Notes: generated by a model from the sequence alone, not told the origin. DNA of 64,000 nt from Leptodactylus fallax (GCA_947044405.1 CAMRHE010000028.1:8702001-8766000); one strand, 5' to 3'. Counted from the stretch's first letter, positions 24,190 through 35,265 are shown. Made by a program: numbers and translations.

Positions 24190-24470
24190 AGGATCAGAGA
24201 CTGAGCATGAGACAGAAGACCTCATGTGCTGCTGCAGGAGATGGTGGTAGGGAGAATGTGCTGCTGCATGAAGTGGTGGAGTGGAGGATTAGCTGCTGCA
24301 GGACGTTTTGGTGAGGAGGAGGATGTGCTGCGGCAGAAGGTGGTAGAGGGGAAGATGGACTGCTGCAGTGGTTGGAGATGGAGAGCATGTGCTGTTGCAG
24401 AAGGTGGTGGTTGGAAGGATGGGCTGCTGCAGTGGTTGGGGATGGGTAGAAGGTGAGAGAAGGAGAATGT
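24190..24470. repeat. Degenerate purine-rich minisatellite with TGCTGCTGCAG core
   Basis: About seven units of 35-39 bases built around TGTGCTGCTGCAGGAGATGG and variants, one strand being G/A-rich. Both strands stay open over much of it by chance. Confidence 0.7.
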
Positions 24471-24526
24471 GCTGATAGGAGGTAGAAGGTAGTGTAGGAA
24501 CAGTGAGATACTTTGCCTTTATATAT

Positions 24527-24625
24527 TGGTACTGGATACTAATGGTAAGTTATTAATGGGTACTAATAGTACATTACTAATTGATGCTAATAATAAGATA
24601 TTATTGGATGCTAATAGTAAGTATG
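24527..24625. repeat. Outlying block of the 24-bp minisatellite
   Basis: Four diverged units of GGATACTAATAATAAGTTAC type. It is separated from the main array (25383-26320) by a SINE-like repeat and about 500 bases of unrelated sequence, so the array was probably larger and was split. Confidence 0.75.
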
Positions 24626-24710
24626 ATGACAGAAGCTACGTAGCATTGTGTAGATATTATTGTGTATGTGTTATTGTGTATGTATTATTACCTAATCCTG
24701 TTAGTCATAT

Positions 24711-24875
24711 ATAATAATAACTTTATTTATATAGCGCCAACATATTCCGCAGCACTTTACAAATCAGAGAACACATGAACAGATAATATGAGACATTACA
24801 ATGTGACAAAGAAATAAACATATCAAATAATAGGAGTGAGGGCCCTGATTGCAAGAGCTTACATTCTATGAGATA
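24711..24875 (-). repeat. SINE-tail family dispersed repeat
   Basis: Read on the minus strand it ends with GTGCTGCGGAATATGTTGGC and the TATATAAATAAAG tail shared with 14919, 43079 and 51250. The other half (AGTGAGGGCCCTGATTGCAA) is a block I recognise as common next to this tail in frogs. Confidence 0.65.
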
Positions 24876-25382
24876 TATATATATATCTTTATATCTCAGT
24901 AGTTTCTGCATATACAAAAGGGGAGAGAGGAAGGGGGGGATGTAGTGACCCTGGGCTGACCTCCAGAACCCAGCGTAGAAACACAGCTCTCCCAGGCAAG
25001 GAAAGAAATCCTTCTTTCCCACATAAGGATAAGTTCTGGATTTCCCACCTTAGGGAGTAAGAGGAGGGGTGCACCCTGGCAGGGAGTTTAAGAGACTATG
25101 ATACATTACAACTGATGTCACATCTGTGGAAGCCAGCTAAGAGAGCTGGGTGTTTCCAATTCCATCAGAAGAGATCTTTTAAGCTTCCTGGAACTAAAAG
25201 ACTCTTAAGTATTATCTTGTTTTAGCCCATTATTTTTAGGCTGTTTGCATTATCTGTCCTTTGTTATCGTTTCTTATATATATATATGGGGTGCGTTTTA
25301 CACTCAATTTGCAGCCTGAGTGAAGGGTGAGTGCAATATTTAGTGAGTAAAGTGAGTTGATCCCTGACAGCAGCACCCGCGT

Positions 25383-26320
25383 CACGTGCTTGGACGGTCT
25401 GTACATGACAGTAAGTTACTAATAATAAGTTACCAATGGATACTAATAATAAGCTACTTATGCATACTAATGGTAAGTTACTATTGGATACTAATAATAA
25501 GTTACTAATGGATACGAATAGTAAGCTATTATTGGATACTAATAATAAGCTACTATTGGATACTAATAATAAATTACTATTGGATACTAATAGAAAGTTA
25601 TTAATGGATTCTAATAATAAGTTACTAATGGATACTAATAATAAGTTACTAATGGATACTAATAATAAGTTACTAATGGATACTAATTATAAGTTACTAA
25701 TGGATACGAATAGTAAGCTATTATTGGATACTAATAATAAGCTACTATTGGATACTAATAATAAATTACTATTGGATACTAATAGAAAGTTATTAATGGA
25801 TTCTAATAATAAGTTACTAATGGATACTAATAATAAGTTACTAATGGATACTAATTATAAGCTACTAATGCATACTAATAGTAAGCTACTACTGGATGCT
25901 AATAATAAGTTACTATTGGATACAAATAATAAATTACTCTTGGATACTAATAATAAGTTACTATTGGATACTAATAATAAGTTACTTATGCATATTATTA
26001 GTAAGTTACTATTGGATGCTAATAATAATCTAATAATGGATACTAATAATAAATTACTTAAGGATACTAATAGAAAGTTACTAATGGATAATAATAATAA
26101 TAAGATACTATGGGATACTAATAATAAGCTAAAATTGGATACTAATATTAAGTTACTAATGGATACTAATAATAGGCTATGGATACTAATAGTAAGTGAT
26201 GACAGAAGCTATGTAGCATTGTGTATGTATTATTGTGTATGTGTTATTGTGTAGGTATTATTAAGTAATTATAAGTTACTATTGGATACTAATACAGTAA
26301 TACGTTATTAATGGATACTA
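25383..26320. repeat. 24-bp minisatellite, about 35-38 units
   Basis: The unit TTACTAATGGATACTAATAATAAG is 24 bases, so one + frame stays open and reads LLMDTNNK repeatedly (25436-26254). Variants (GTAAGCTATTATTGG, AATAGAAAG) recur as larger blocks: the stretch at about 25500-25620 reappears at about 25705-25815. This shows duplication of a multi-unit block of roughly 200 bases. I see no start context, splice signals or codon-use evidence for a real protein. Confidence 0.93.
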
Positions 26321-26545
26321 ATAATAAACAGAAAGAAGGAAGGGTAACACATAAAGCAATAGTACTGAAATAATTTCGGATACTAATAAGGGCTAGAGAC
26401 TCCATAGAAAGGTCAAGAAAAAAATGGATTTAACACCTTATTCTGCTTTGTTGAATGAACAGGATGTGGTGGAGTGGGCACCCTATTATATAACTGGTGA
26501 TGGGTCTATCAAAACCCATATTAGCTATCTTGGCAATTTTTACTA

Positions 26546-26650
26546 AGGCCTCATTCACACTTTGCATTTCCATTTCGCACACAGTTTTTTCTTAGCTATA
26601 ACTGAAATGTTGTATGGAAATGTTATATGGCTGTGTGCATGAGGCCTAAA
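26546..26650. repeat. Short foldback repeat (AGGCCTCATTCACAC)
   Basis: AGGCCTCATTCACACTTTGC on the left pairs with TGTGTGCATGAGGCCT on the right. Confidence 0.7.
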
Positions 26651-26997
26651 TGGCTGTACAAAGTCATAATATGGTCAGATTTTATTTCCATATTTAAGGA
26701 ATATGAATAGCATGGAATATTATTGCATATTGCTGAGATATGCTGTGACTTTCTGATCGTGAGAGTCCGCAGCCCCAGAATGTTGCTGTGCTGTTCATCT
26801 ACAGCAAGAAGATGCCCAAAACACGCACTTTGTAATGCTCGAGCAGCACCCTACTTAAAATAATATGGCACCCAAATTCCACTCTGAGCATTTTAGGCTC
26901 CTCTATAGCACTTGAAACAAAAGGACCATAATGCCAGAACAAAACACTTGTACAAAACAACACCACCAAAATGCAAGGCCTATAGAGAAACTTATGG

Positions 26998-27210
26998 AGG
27001 CCTGACAGTGTCATACACTATGTTTTATAGATATATAGTACTAGGAGGCCTGACAGTGTCATACACTATGTTTTATAGATATATAGTCCTAGAAGCCCTG
27101 ACAGTGTTATACACTATGTTTTATAGATGTGGAGTCCTAGAAGCCCTAAGAGAGTTCTACACTATGTTTTATAGATAGGTTCCTAGTAGCCCAAAGACTA
27201 TTCCACTCTA
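26998..27210. repeat. 48-bp minisatellite, about 4.5 units
   Basis: GGAGGCCTGACAGTGTCATA, continuing CACTATGTTTTATAGATATATAGTACTA, is repeated with increasing divergence to the right. Being 48 bases it keeps one frame open. Confidence 0.88.
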
Positions 27211-28197
27211 TGTTTTCAATCACAGTGTGGTTCATACTCACGTAGACACCAGCACCAGAACTACAATGGATGGCGCCGGTGGCTGATGTCTTTGTCCATT
27301 CTACATTGGCCCTGCTGGGTTAGTGCATCTCAACTCCCATTCATAGTGGCTTGTGTGAACATCTGATCTGTGTGGGTAGTGGGTGTTGGACCTCCACTGA
27401 TCTGACAGCAATTCTTAAAAAGAATAATATCTATTAATTCTGTACCTTCCCATCAATGGCACGCTAGGTAACCGTCTTCTCCGCCTACCCCTTGTCTTGC
27501 CTACATGGATTAGACCTTGAGCAATTTATGAGATTGGGGTCTTTGCTGCAATATATGTCACAAAGTCAAAAGAACATTTCTATATGTCTTCATGGTACAT
27601 GCATGTGAGTGACACTGCGGTATACAGTACGACTCAGTCCTCCGCCCGTCCTCATCTGCCCACATACTTTCTGTGGTAAAGGATAACTGACAATCACTAT
27701 CACAAGACACAGAACATCCCTTCCTCATTTATCTTATCTCTGCCTCTTACATTATTCAGCTTAAGAAGGCAAAAATGAAATATCAGGCAGTAATGAAGAG
27801 CACGAATGAAACTGTTGACGATAATAGCACTTTACCCATTATATCACAGCCTCGTCACACTGGCCATATATTTCCCAGCCCATTTTACTGTCCTGCAGTC
27901 ACAGCATCATATATATCAGTGCGATACGTTACATTCGGCTCAGAGTAGCTTTGGTCAAGCCATGAGATACTGCTGACACATGAACTGTAAATCTGAACCC
28001 AAATACATTCATATGAAAGGATCCTTACACATGTGCAGCAATCCAGTGGGGAGTGAGGAAAGGATAGGAGTCGTAGTCCTCTGTCACAGTCTGCTTCACA
28101 GTGGCTATCTTCAGGGCCAGTGCAGTGGAGAGCAGGTCTGCAGTGTGGATGTTGGTGGTAGTAGTTTTCTCCCTGGGCACACCCTGTAATGCAAAGC
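27211..28197. other. No gene recognised
   Basis: Intergenic sequence without identified features. Confidence 0.45.
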
Positions 28198-28464
28198 TTA
28201 AAAGGGTTGTCCATCATTTTTTTTTTCCAGCCTATCCTTTGGATAGACCATGATATCTGAAAGGTGGGGGCCTGACAGCCAGCCCCTGCATGGGTCAGCT
28301 GTTTGGGGCTGCATCCCATTGCCATACTATACAATGCATTGAGCTGGAATCAGACAGCTCTGTACACTGTATAGTGGCCAGGCGGTGTTACTGCAGCTCC
28401 CATTGAAGTTAATGTAGTACTAACTCTGACCATTATAATAAAAAGTCCTGGACAAACCCTTTAA
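28198..28464. mobile_element. TTAA-flanked MITE, 267 bp
   Basis: Opens TTAAAAGGGTTGTCCATC and closes CCTGGACAAACCCTTTAA, with TTAA at both outer borders. Inside is the CCTATCCTTTGGATAG word seen in several frog copies of this family. Confidence 0.82.
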
Positions 28465-29490
28465 TTCAAGCTCAACTTCAGCTGCTTATTGGCAGGGACC
28501 AAAGACTGAGGGAAACCTATATAGACTTAGCAGCTCCTGCAAGAACTTTCTAAGAATGGACTAAGTTGAGAGGCGAGGTCTCCAGCTCCAGCCATAGTGG
28601 TACAGTCTCAGAATTAAAGGTACCCAACTCTGAATTGGCAAACTACATCAGCAACAAAGTGCAACAGTCACCAATAAACACCCTTTAACCCATTCACTGT
28701 ATCCCACTGGGATACAATCAGCAGACAACTTTTGTCTTTACAGGAACAAGAATTATCTTCAAAATCTAACCCACTGTAGCTGAAGACAGTGCATGACTAG
28801 GGTATGAGAAACATCATGGCTGCTACCACCATGTGTAGGTGTCAGACAGTTACTTGTATACCACAACCTCCAACAAACAGGAGGGTGAAACTTCCTGAAA
28901 AGTCCTAAAATGATGGTGTTGAAGCTCCTCAGATCATTTCTATCTTATCAAGGTCAGAGTCACAATATATCGGCGTAATAGCTGGAGTCATGTGGTTGAG
29001 CTGTACATCATGTTTAGGAGATGTTGTATCCACATCTGGCCTGTGACTTATTGCAATGGTTACAGTTCTGGCCCGCTGCTGTATACACGACCTGCTCATG
29101 TCTAGATGTTAATCTGTAGAAACAGGATATTTATCATGAGCTCTGCAGGTTGGTTTCTCTTTTGACCTAACTTGTTTTGCTCTGTGTCAGTGTCAGAAAT
29201 AACTCACAAGAAAACTCGCAATAAAAATGTATAAATAAAAATAAATAAAAAATATTTATAAATAAATACATATAGTCTTAATAAATAGAAATACTGTATA
29301 TCCCTCTATTCTCTTCCTCATTTCTTCTTTCCTCTTTTTTATCCTCCTTCCGCAGACCCTTTCAGCATCTGGATAGTTGGCGTTTGGGTCCTCACCGGCC
29401 CTCAATCTCCTTCCTTGGCTTCTCCCCTTGTGGAAATCGCCGCCATTGTTCTATACCTATACATCAAAATATAATCCATATATAATAATA
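28465..29490. other. No gene recognised
   Basis: Has an A/T-rich AAATAAATAAAAA patch near 29222-29290; nothing else. Confidence 0.45.
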
Positions 29491-29492
29491 TA

Positions 29493-31092
29493 CGGTGGGG
29501 AAAAAAGTATTTAGTCAGCCACCAATTGTGCAAGTTCTCCCACTTAAAAAGATGAGGCCGGCCTGTAATTGACATCATAGGTAGACCTCAACTATGAGAG
29601 ACAACATGAGAAAACATATCTAGAAAATCACATTGTCTGATTTTTTAAGAATTTATTTGCAAATTATGGTGGAAAATAAGTATTTGGTCACCTACAAACA
29701 AGCAAGATTTCTGGCTCTCACAGACCTGTAACTTCTTCTTTAAGGGGCTCCTCTGTCCTCCACTCATTACCTGTAGTAATGGCTCCTGTTTGACATTATT
29801 ATCAGTATAAAAGACACCTGTCCATAACCTCAAACAGTCACACTCCAAACTCCACTATGGTGAAGACCAAAGAGCTGTGGAAGGACCAGAAACAAAATTG
29901 TAGACCTGCACCAGGCTGGGAAGACTGAATCTGCAATAGGCAAACAGCTTGGTGTGAAGAAATCAACTGTGAGAGCAATAATTAGAAAATGGAAGACATA
30001 CAAGACCACTGATAATCTCCCTCCATCAGGGGCTCCACGCAAGATCTCACCCCGTGGGGTCAAAATGATCACAAGAACGGTGAGCAAAAATCCCAGAACC
30101 ACACGGGGGGACCTAGTGACTGACCTGCAGAAAGCTGGGACTAACGTAACAAAGGCTACCGTCAGTAACACACTACACCGCCAGGGACTCAGATCCTGCA
30201 GTGCCAGACGTGTCCCCCTGCTTAAGCCAGTACATATCCGGGCCCGTCTGAAGTTTGCTCAAAAGCATTTGGATGTTCCAGAAGAGTATTGGGAGAATGT
30301 CATATGGTCAGATGAAACCAAAGTAGAACTGTTTGGTAGAAACACAACTCATCGTGTTTGGTGGAGAGTGAATACTGAGTTGTATCCAAAGAACACCATA
30401 CCTACTGTGAAGCATGGGGGTGGCAACATCATGCTTTGGGGCTGTTTCTCTGCAAAGGGACCAGGACAACTGATCCGTGTACATGAAAGAATGAATAGGG
30501 CCATGTATCGTGAGTTTTTAAGTGCAAACCTCCATCCATCAGCAAGGACATTGAAGATGAAACGTGGCTGGGTCTTTCAGCATGACAATGATCCCAAGCA
30601 CACCGCCAGGGCAACGAAGGAGTGGCTTCGTAAGAAGAATTTCAAGGTCCTGGAGTGGCCTAGCCAGTCTCCAGATCTCAACCCCATAGAAAACCTTTGG
30701 AGGGAGTTGAATGTCCGTGTTGCCCAGCGACAGCCCCAAAACATCCCTGCTCTAGAGGAAATCTGCATGGAGGAATGGGCCAACATACCAGCAACAGTGT
30801 GTGCCAAACTTATGAAGACTTACAGAAAACGTTTGACCTCTGTCATTGCCAACAAAGGATATAAAACAAAGCATTGACATGAGCTTTTGTTATTGACTAA
30901 ATACTTATTTTCCACCATAATTTGCAAATAAATTCTTAAAAAATCAGACAATGTGATTTTCTGGATTTGTTTTCTCATTTTGTCTCTCATAGTTGAGGTC
31001 TACCTATGATGACAATTACAGGCCGGCCTCATCTTTTTAAATGGGAGAACTTGCACAATTGGTGACTGACTAAATACTTTTTTTCCCCACTG
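29493..31092 (+). mobile_element. Tc1-like transposon, family II copy C, near full length
   Basis: Left end CGGTGGGGAAAAAAGTATTT (first bases changed from CAGTG) and right end AATACTTTTTTTCCCCACTG are flanked by TA at 29491-29492 and 31093-31094. At 1600 bases it is the most complete copy of family II here. Confidence 0.94.
29857..30877 (+). pseudogene. Tc1-like transposase, family II copy C, early 2-base frameshift
   Basis: The family start ATG is at 29857 ([10 protein letters not shown]), but GGACACCAGAGAC of copy B is GGACCAGAAAC here, a 2-base loss at about codon 10 that shifts the frame. Downstream the rest is open from about 29954 to the TGA at 30877. It holds the second half of the helix-turn-helix region, [32 protein letters not shown] and [11 protein letters not shown], that is, all three DD34E residues. 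The open stretch has no ATG at its start, so as it stands the gene should not give full transposase. It is the best-preserved family II sequence in the window. Confidence 0.92.
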
Positions 31093-31106
31093 TAATACAA
31101 TACAAT

Positions 31107-31762
31107 TGTAACGTCTCTGCCTGTTTGGGTCTCTGCGCCACCCTCCGCTCGCACGCTGTGGCGAAGGAGGCGTGTTCAGTTTGATTCTTTGCGTAGGTTT
31201 CTTGTTGCTCAGTCTGAACATGGTCCTAGTCAATGTAATGGATTTCCGGCCACACCCGTGTTCTGAGCATTTCCCTCTGGACAGCATAGAGTTAATCTCT
31301 TCCTGGCCTGTGTGATTGACAGCCTGTGTACCTATCAGGTCTGGGACTGGGCCCAGACTTTCTTTATACAGGATGTCACTTTCTCAGCAAGTTGCCGGTT
31401 ATTGCACTGTCTTTGCCTGCTCTCTTTATTATATCCCTTGCTACTTTGTTTCCTGTTTCTCTGACCGTTGGCTTGCCTTTTGACTATTCTCTTGGATTTT
31501 GATTTTGTACTGCTTTGCTCGTTTGTTACCGATCCCTTGGCTTGCTCACTCTGCTTCTGTGTTGTTTTTGTCTTGTCCTGTTCTGTGTGTCACTTACTCA
31601 GTATAGGGCTTGTCTTCTGGTTGTCTTTTTACCGTTTAGGGTAACTGAGGCAATAGGGAGGGACAGTGGCTGGGGTGAGATTAGGGCTCACTTGTCTCTG
31701 TTTTTCCTCCCAGACCGCTGCAGTAGTGTCAGGGTATTGCTACGGTTGGCAAGACCCTTACA
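31107..31762. mobile_element. Solo LTR, 656 bp, 5-bp target duplication
   Basis: The block starts TGTAACGTCTCTGCCTG and ends AAGACCCTTACA, so it has the canonical TG...CA termini. The five bases before it (31102-31106) and after it (31763-31767) are both ACAAT, a perfect target duplication. Interior sequence is rich in CTTTG/CTTGG/TTTGCTCG words without coding frames, as in the LTRs of Ty3/gypsy-like retrotransposons. No second LTR or internal gene is present, so it is a solo LTR left by recombination. Family assignment is inference, and the orientation is inferred only from the TGTAACG start. Confidence 0.82.
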
Positions 31763-31780
31763 ACAATCCATCCATATATG

Positions 31781-31783
<3 letters not shown>

Positions 31784-31820
<37 letters not shown>
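31784..31820. repeat. (TA)n microsatellite
   Basis: A TA run of about 35 bases between the LTR and the next block. Confidence 0.9.
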
Positions 31821-32250
31821 TGTGGTGACAACTTGGGGGGAATTAGTCTCAAAATGGCGGCAGACTCCTGGTCCGGACAGCGGTGGTTCGTGGTACTGGG
31901 CGCCGGAGAGATAGCGTTCAGACGGTCCAAGTGTAAAATAAAACTGGCTTTATTCAGCATAGGTGCAACATAGCAAAACAACAAAAAACCTAGGCCACAG
32001 TTAGGGCCCTAACTCACTCCTTGAGCCCCTAACTAGCCTGACTCCTGCTCAGCTACAGCAAAAGTCCCCTGTGGACCCCAGCCCTCCTGGCACAGACCGT
32101 CTATCTGTCCAGCTGGTTCCACAGTTCCTACCTCCTGCAGGATACTCCAGCCTTCTGAAGTTAAGCGCCCCCCACCCAAAGGCGAGGCTGAGAGCCTTTT
32201 CTGGCCTGGGCCTGGGTCGCTCAATAGCACCCTCTGGTTCACATACTCAC
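31821..32250. repeat. Unclassified repeat-like block, possibly LTR-derived
   Basis: Starts TGTGGTGACAACTTGGGG and contains AATAAAACTGGCTTTATTCA, a polyadenylation-like signal of the kind found in LTRs. No clear target duplication was found, so this is only a possibility. Confidence 0.35.
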
Positions 32251-32443
32251 AATATATATATCTGTATCTAAATCTATGCATTAATTGGAAAGAAAATTAT
32301 GCATCAATAATGTGTTGTTTCCCTGCCGAGTCTGTAATGATGATCTATGGAAGTGATGACAATATTACAGCCAAAGAGAAGGTTAGTGGGAAAAACTGGA
32401 CATTTGGGTACAGGCTCTAGGATCCTATTAGCGCCTCTAGCCT

Positions 32444-33928
32444 GGATACTAGATAAGATATGGTAGGATATGGAGGTATACAGGTTCTGAATGGTATCCT
32501 GCAGTACATTTACCACAGATGTTACAGCTGGGCCTGTAGTCTGGATACAAGATGAGATATGGCAGGACATGGAGGTATACAGGTTCTGTATGGTATCCTG
32601 CAGTACATTTACCACAGATGTTACAGCTGAGCCTGTAGTCTGGATACAAGATGAGATATGGCAGGACATGGAGGTATACAGGTTCTGTATGGTATCCTGC
32701 AGTACATTTACCACAGATGTTACAGCTGGGTCTGTAGCCTGGATACAAGATGAGATACGGCAGGACATGGAGGTATACAGGTTCTGTATGGTATCCTGCA
32801 GTACATTTACCACAGATGTTACAGCTGGGTCTGTAGCCTGGATACAAGATGAGATACGGCAGGACATGGAGGTATACAGGTTCTGTATGGTATCCTGCAG
32901 TACATTTACCACAGATGTTACAGCTGGACCTGTAGTCTGGATACAAGATGAGATACGGCAGGACATGGAGGTATACAGGTTCTGTATGGTATCCTGCAGT
33001 ACATTTACCACAGATGTTACAGCTGGGCCTGTAGCCTGCATACAAGATGAGATACAGCAGGACATGGAGGTATACAGGTTCTGTATGGTATCCTGCAGTA
33101 CATTTACCACAGATGTTACAGCTGGGCCTGTAGTCTGGATACAAGATGAGATACGGCAGGACATGGAGGTATACAGGTTCTGTATGGTATCCTGCAGTAC
33201 ATTTACCACAGATATTACAGCCGGGCCTGTAGTCTGGATACAAGATGAGATACGGCAGGACATGGAGGTATACAGGTTCTGTATGGTATCCTGCAGTACA
33301 TTTACCACAGATGTTACAGCTGGGCCTGTAGCCTGGATACAAGATGAGATACGGCAGGACATGGAGGTATACAAGTTCTGTATGGTATCCTGCAGTACAT
33401 TTACCACAGATATTACAGCCGGGCCTGTAGTCTGGATACAAGATGAGATACGGCAGGACATGGAGGTATACAGGTTCTGTATGGTATCCTGCAGTACATT
33501 TACCACAGATGTTACAGCTGGGCCTGTAGCCTGGATACAAGATGAGATACGGCAGGACATGGAGGTATACAAGTTCTGTATGGTATCCTGCAGTACATTT
33601 ACCACAGATGTTACAGCTGGGCCTCTAGCCTGGATACAAGATGAGATACGGCAGGACATGGAGGTATACGGGTTCTGTATGGTATACTGCAGTACATTTA
33701 CCACAGATGTTACAGCTGGGCCTGTAGTCTGGATACAAGATGAGACACGGCAGGACATGGAGGTATACAGGTTCTGTATAATGTCCTGCAGTACATTTAC
33801 CACAGATGTTACAGCTGGGCCTGTAGTCTGGATACAAGATGAGATACGGCAGGACATGGAGGTATACAGGTTCTGTATGGTATCCTGCAGTACATTTACC
33901 ACAGATGTTATTGCTGGGCCTGTAGATC
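32444..33928 (-). repeat. 99-bp minisatellite, 15 units, derived from transposase C-terminus
   Basis: Units begin GGATACAAGATGAGATACGG and recur every 99 bases from 32444 to 33830. The total of 1485 bases is exactly 15 units. Since 99 is 33 codons, frames stay open on both strands. On the minus strand one frame repeats LQDTIQNLYTSMSCRISSCI followed by about 13 residues. That segment resembles the C-terminal end of SPDLSPI-type Tc1 transposases (a QDTIxNLYxSMxxRIxxCI-ARG pattern), and the leftmost unit ends in the expected IQARG. Units differ by few bases (TACGG/TATGG, CTGTAGTCT/CTGTAGCCT), so the amplification looks recent or homogenised. Confidence 0.93.
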
Positions 33929-33936
33929 CTGCACAC

Positions 33937-34302
33937 TCATAGCTTGGTGATGTCCCAGCTGGTCCTATAAATGGTGGATTGGTGATAAATCTGGCGACAG
34001 GGCAGGACCAGGAAGTGTTGTAACATGGTGGAGACATTCCTGGGGAACCCTTCTGATAAGCATCTGAAAATGATGTGGGCAGAGACAGGGGGTGTAATAA
34101 AGCTGGATCCTGTGTCTGGTTGATGGACAAGTAAACTGCTGGAGCTGCTTGTGTTTGTCAGTGAATCAAACCATCCTTTCCACTGGTGATCTACCTGGGC
34201 CAGCCTGTTCACCATGTCTGTGCCCTCACATAACCACTGCCCCCAACACCTCCTAACAACTAGTTCAGAACTGCCTAGATGGTGGGCAATTTGTGAAAAC
34301 AA
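33937..34302 (-). pseudogene. Tc1-like transposase fragment (helix-turn-helix plus third motif)
   Basis: The stretch encodes an N-terminal DNA-binding helix-turn-helix piece (HLGSSELVVRRCWGQW). After a frame change it gives LPGPALSPDLSPI with His where the catalytic Glu would be expected, then a stop in place of Trp. The central catalytic region is deleted. It runs directly into the 99-bp array, whose units continue the same protein. Confidence 0.75.
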
Positions 34303-34340
34303 TCATCCTGTTTCTCTCAGTCTAATGAAGCACCCCTTCT

Positions 34341-34885
34341 TTGTGTCATGGAGTCATGTCTAGCAGTCAGTGATCTCTCATCAATAGGTACACTACCCAA
34401 AAGTAGCCTCAGAGATAGTCTTTTTATAGGTTTGCACTTTTACACCCCTGAGACATAACTGCAGGAAAGTTTTGCAGCAGTCCAACATTTCTATCTTGGT
34501 ACATTATTTTTTTGTGAATTAGTGTATTTATATAGTATACATATATATTATATTATAAAGGAAATGGGCAGGGAGTTTGTTCTCACCACCCTCTTGGAGA
34601 ACTAAGCCCAGGTCCTCTGTGGATGTAGGCTTGCTCCAATCCTTCTGTCTCTTCATGTCATCCCAGACAGACTGGATGATGATGATGTGATCAGGACTAT
34701 ATCTGTGGGGGCCGGATCATCACCTCCAGGACTCCTCCTCCAAAGGGCAAAGGTCACCCCAAATATTGATGGCATTTACATTTCTCTCTTCTAAACTCTT
34801 AACCCTTCTATTTCTGAAAGCATTCTCACCTTGCAGCATTTCTTCACACATACCTAAAACTTTTACACAGTTCTGTGTGTGTGTG
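34341..34885. other. No gene recognised
   Basis: No supportable feature. Confidence 0.45.

Positions 34886-34926
<41 letters not shown>
34886..34926. repeat. (TG)n/(TA)n microsatellite
   Basis: GTGTGTGTG followed by about 36 bases of TA. Confidence 0.9.
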
Positions 34927-34927
<1 letters not shown>

Positions 34928-35076
34928 CTACACACAAATAACTATACACAAGAAAACTACAAGAATCCTAGGACTGCTGGGACTGTGCAGAGCTTTAGGA
35001 CAGTAAATGTTACACAAGTGCTCTGTGTGTGTGTTCAGATGTGCCCTTACAGCGTGTGCAAAGGAGGTGTTCCTGC

Positions 35077-35265
35077 TGACGTCAGGGGGAGTGCGGCTCA
35101 GCTTTCACTGAGTTTCCTCTTCCCATTGAAACCTACAAGTTGTGTTACTCAACCTCATCTGCATAGGGCAGGTCTGCTCAGCCTACAAAGCAACTTATAT
35201 GTGTCTGCCCTTCCTACTGTGTCCCAGCAGAAGGTTGCTTCCGTATTAGTGCCAAGTCTACACTG
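35077..35265 (+). promoter_or_regulatory. Candidate promoter and first non-coding exon of TANK
   Basis: A perfect cAMP-response/ATF site TGACGTCA lies at 35077-35084 in a locally GC-richer stretch. About 180 bases further on, CACTG|GTGAGTAG gives a strong splice donor with exon end at 35265. No other gene is nearby and TANK follows in the same orientation about 7.7 kb on. TANK genes elsewhere have distant non-coding first exons. This is inference only; no transcription start can be seen. Confidence 0.3.

Larger units (their letters stand above)
32300..34330 (-). mobile_element. Deleted Tc1-like element (family III) containing a minisatellite
   Basis: Read on the minus strand, the region starts with a Tc1-type helix-turn-helix piece (IAHHLGSSELVVRRCWGQW, near 34290-34230). 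It then reaches the third catalytic region (LPGPALSPDLSPI, near 34010-33970). The C-terminal transposase segment that follows is present 15 times in tandem (32444-33928), before a non-coding tail to about 32300. The middle of the transposase, with the first two catalytic Asp residues, is missing. The termini could not be fixed, so the outer coordinates are approximate. Confidence 0.68.

Noticed and set aside
27885..28334. 149-codon minus-strand frame with many Cys
   Set aside because: It overlaps the TTAA-bordered MITE at 28198-28464, and I see no domain, so chance is more likely.
32304..34130. 608-codon minus-strand open frame and the 483-codon plus-strand frame over the same bases
   Set aside because: Both exist because the 99-bp unit is a multiple of three without stops in these frames. 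They are consequences of the minisatellite, not two genes, though the minus peptide does reflect transposase ancestry.
35090..35125. Interferon response element near the putative TANK promoter (TTTCACTGAGTTTC)
   Set aside because: The two GAAA cores on the reverse strand are six bases apart, not two, so it does not fit the ISRE consensus.
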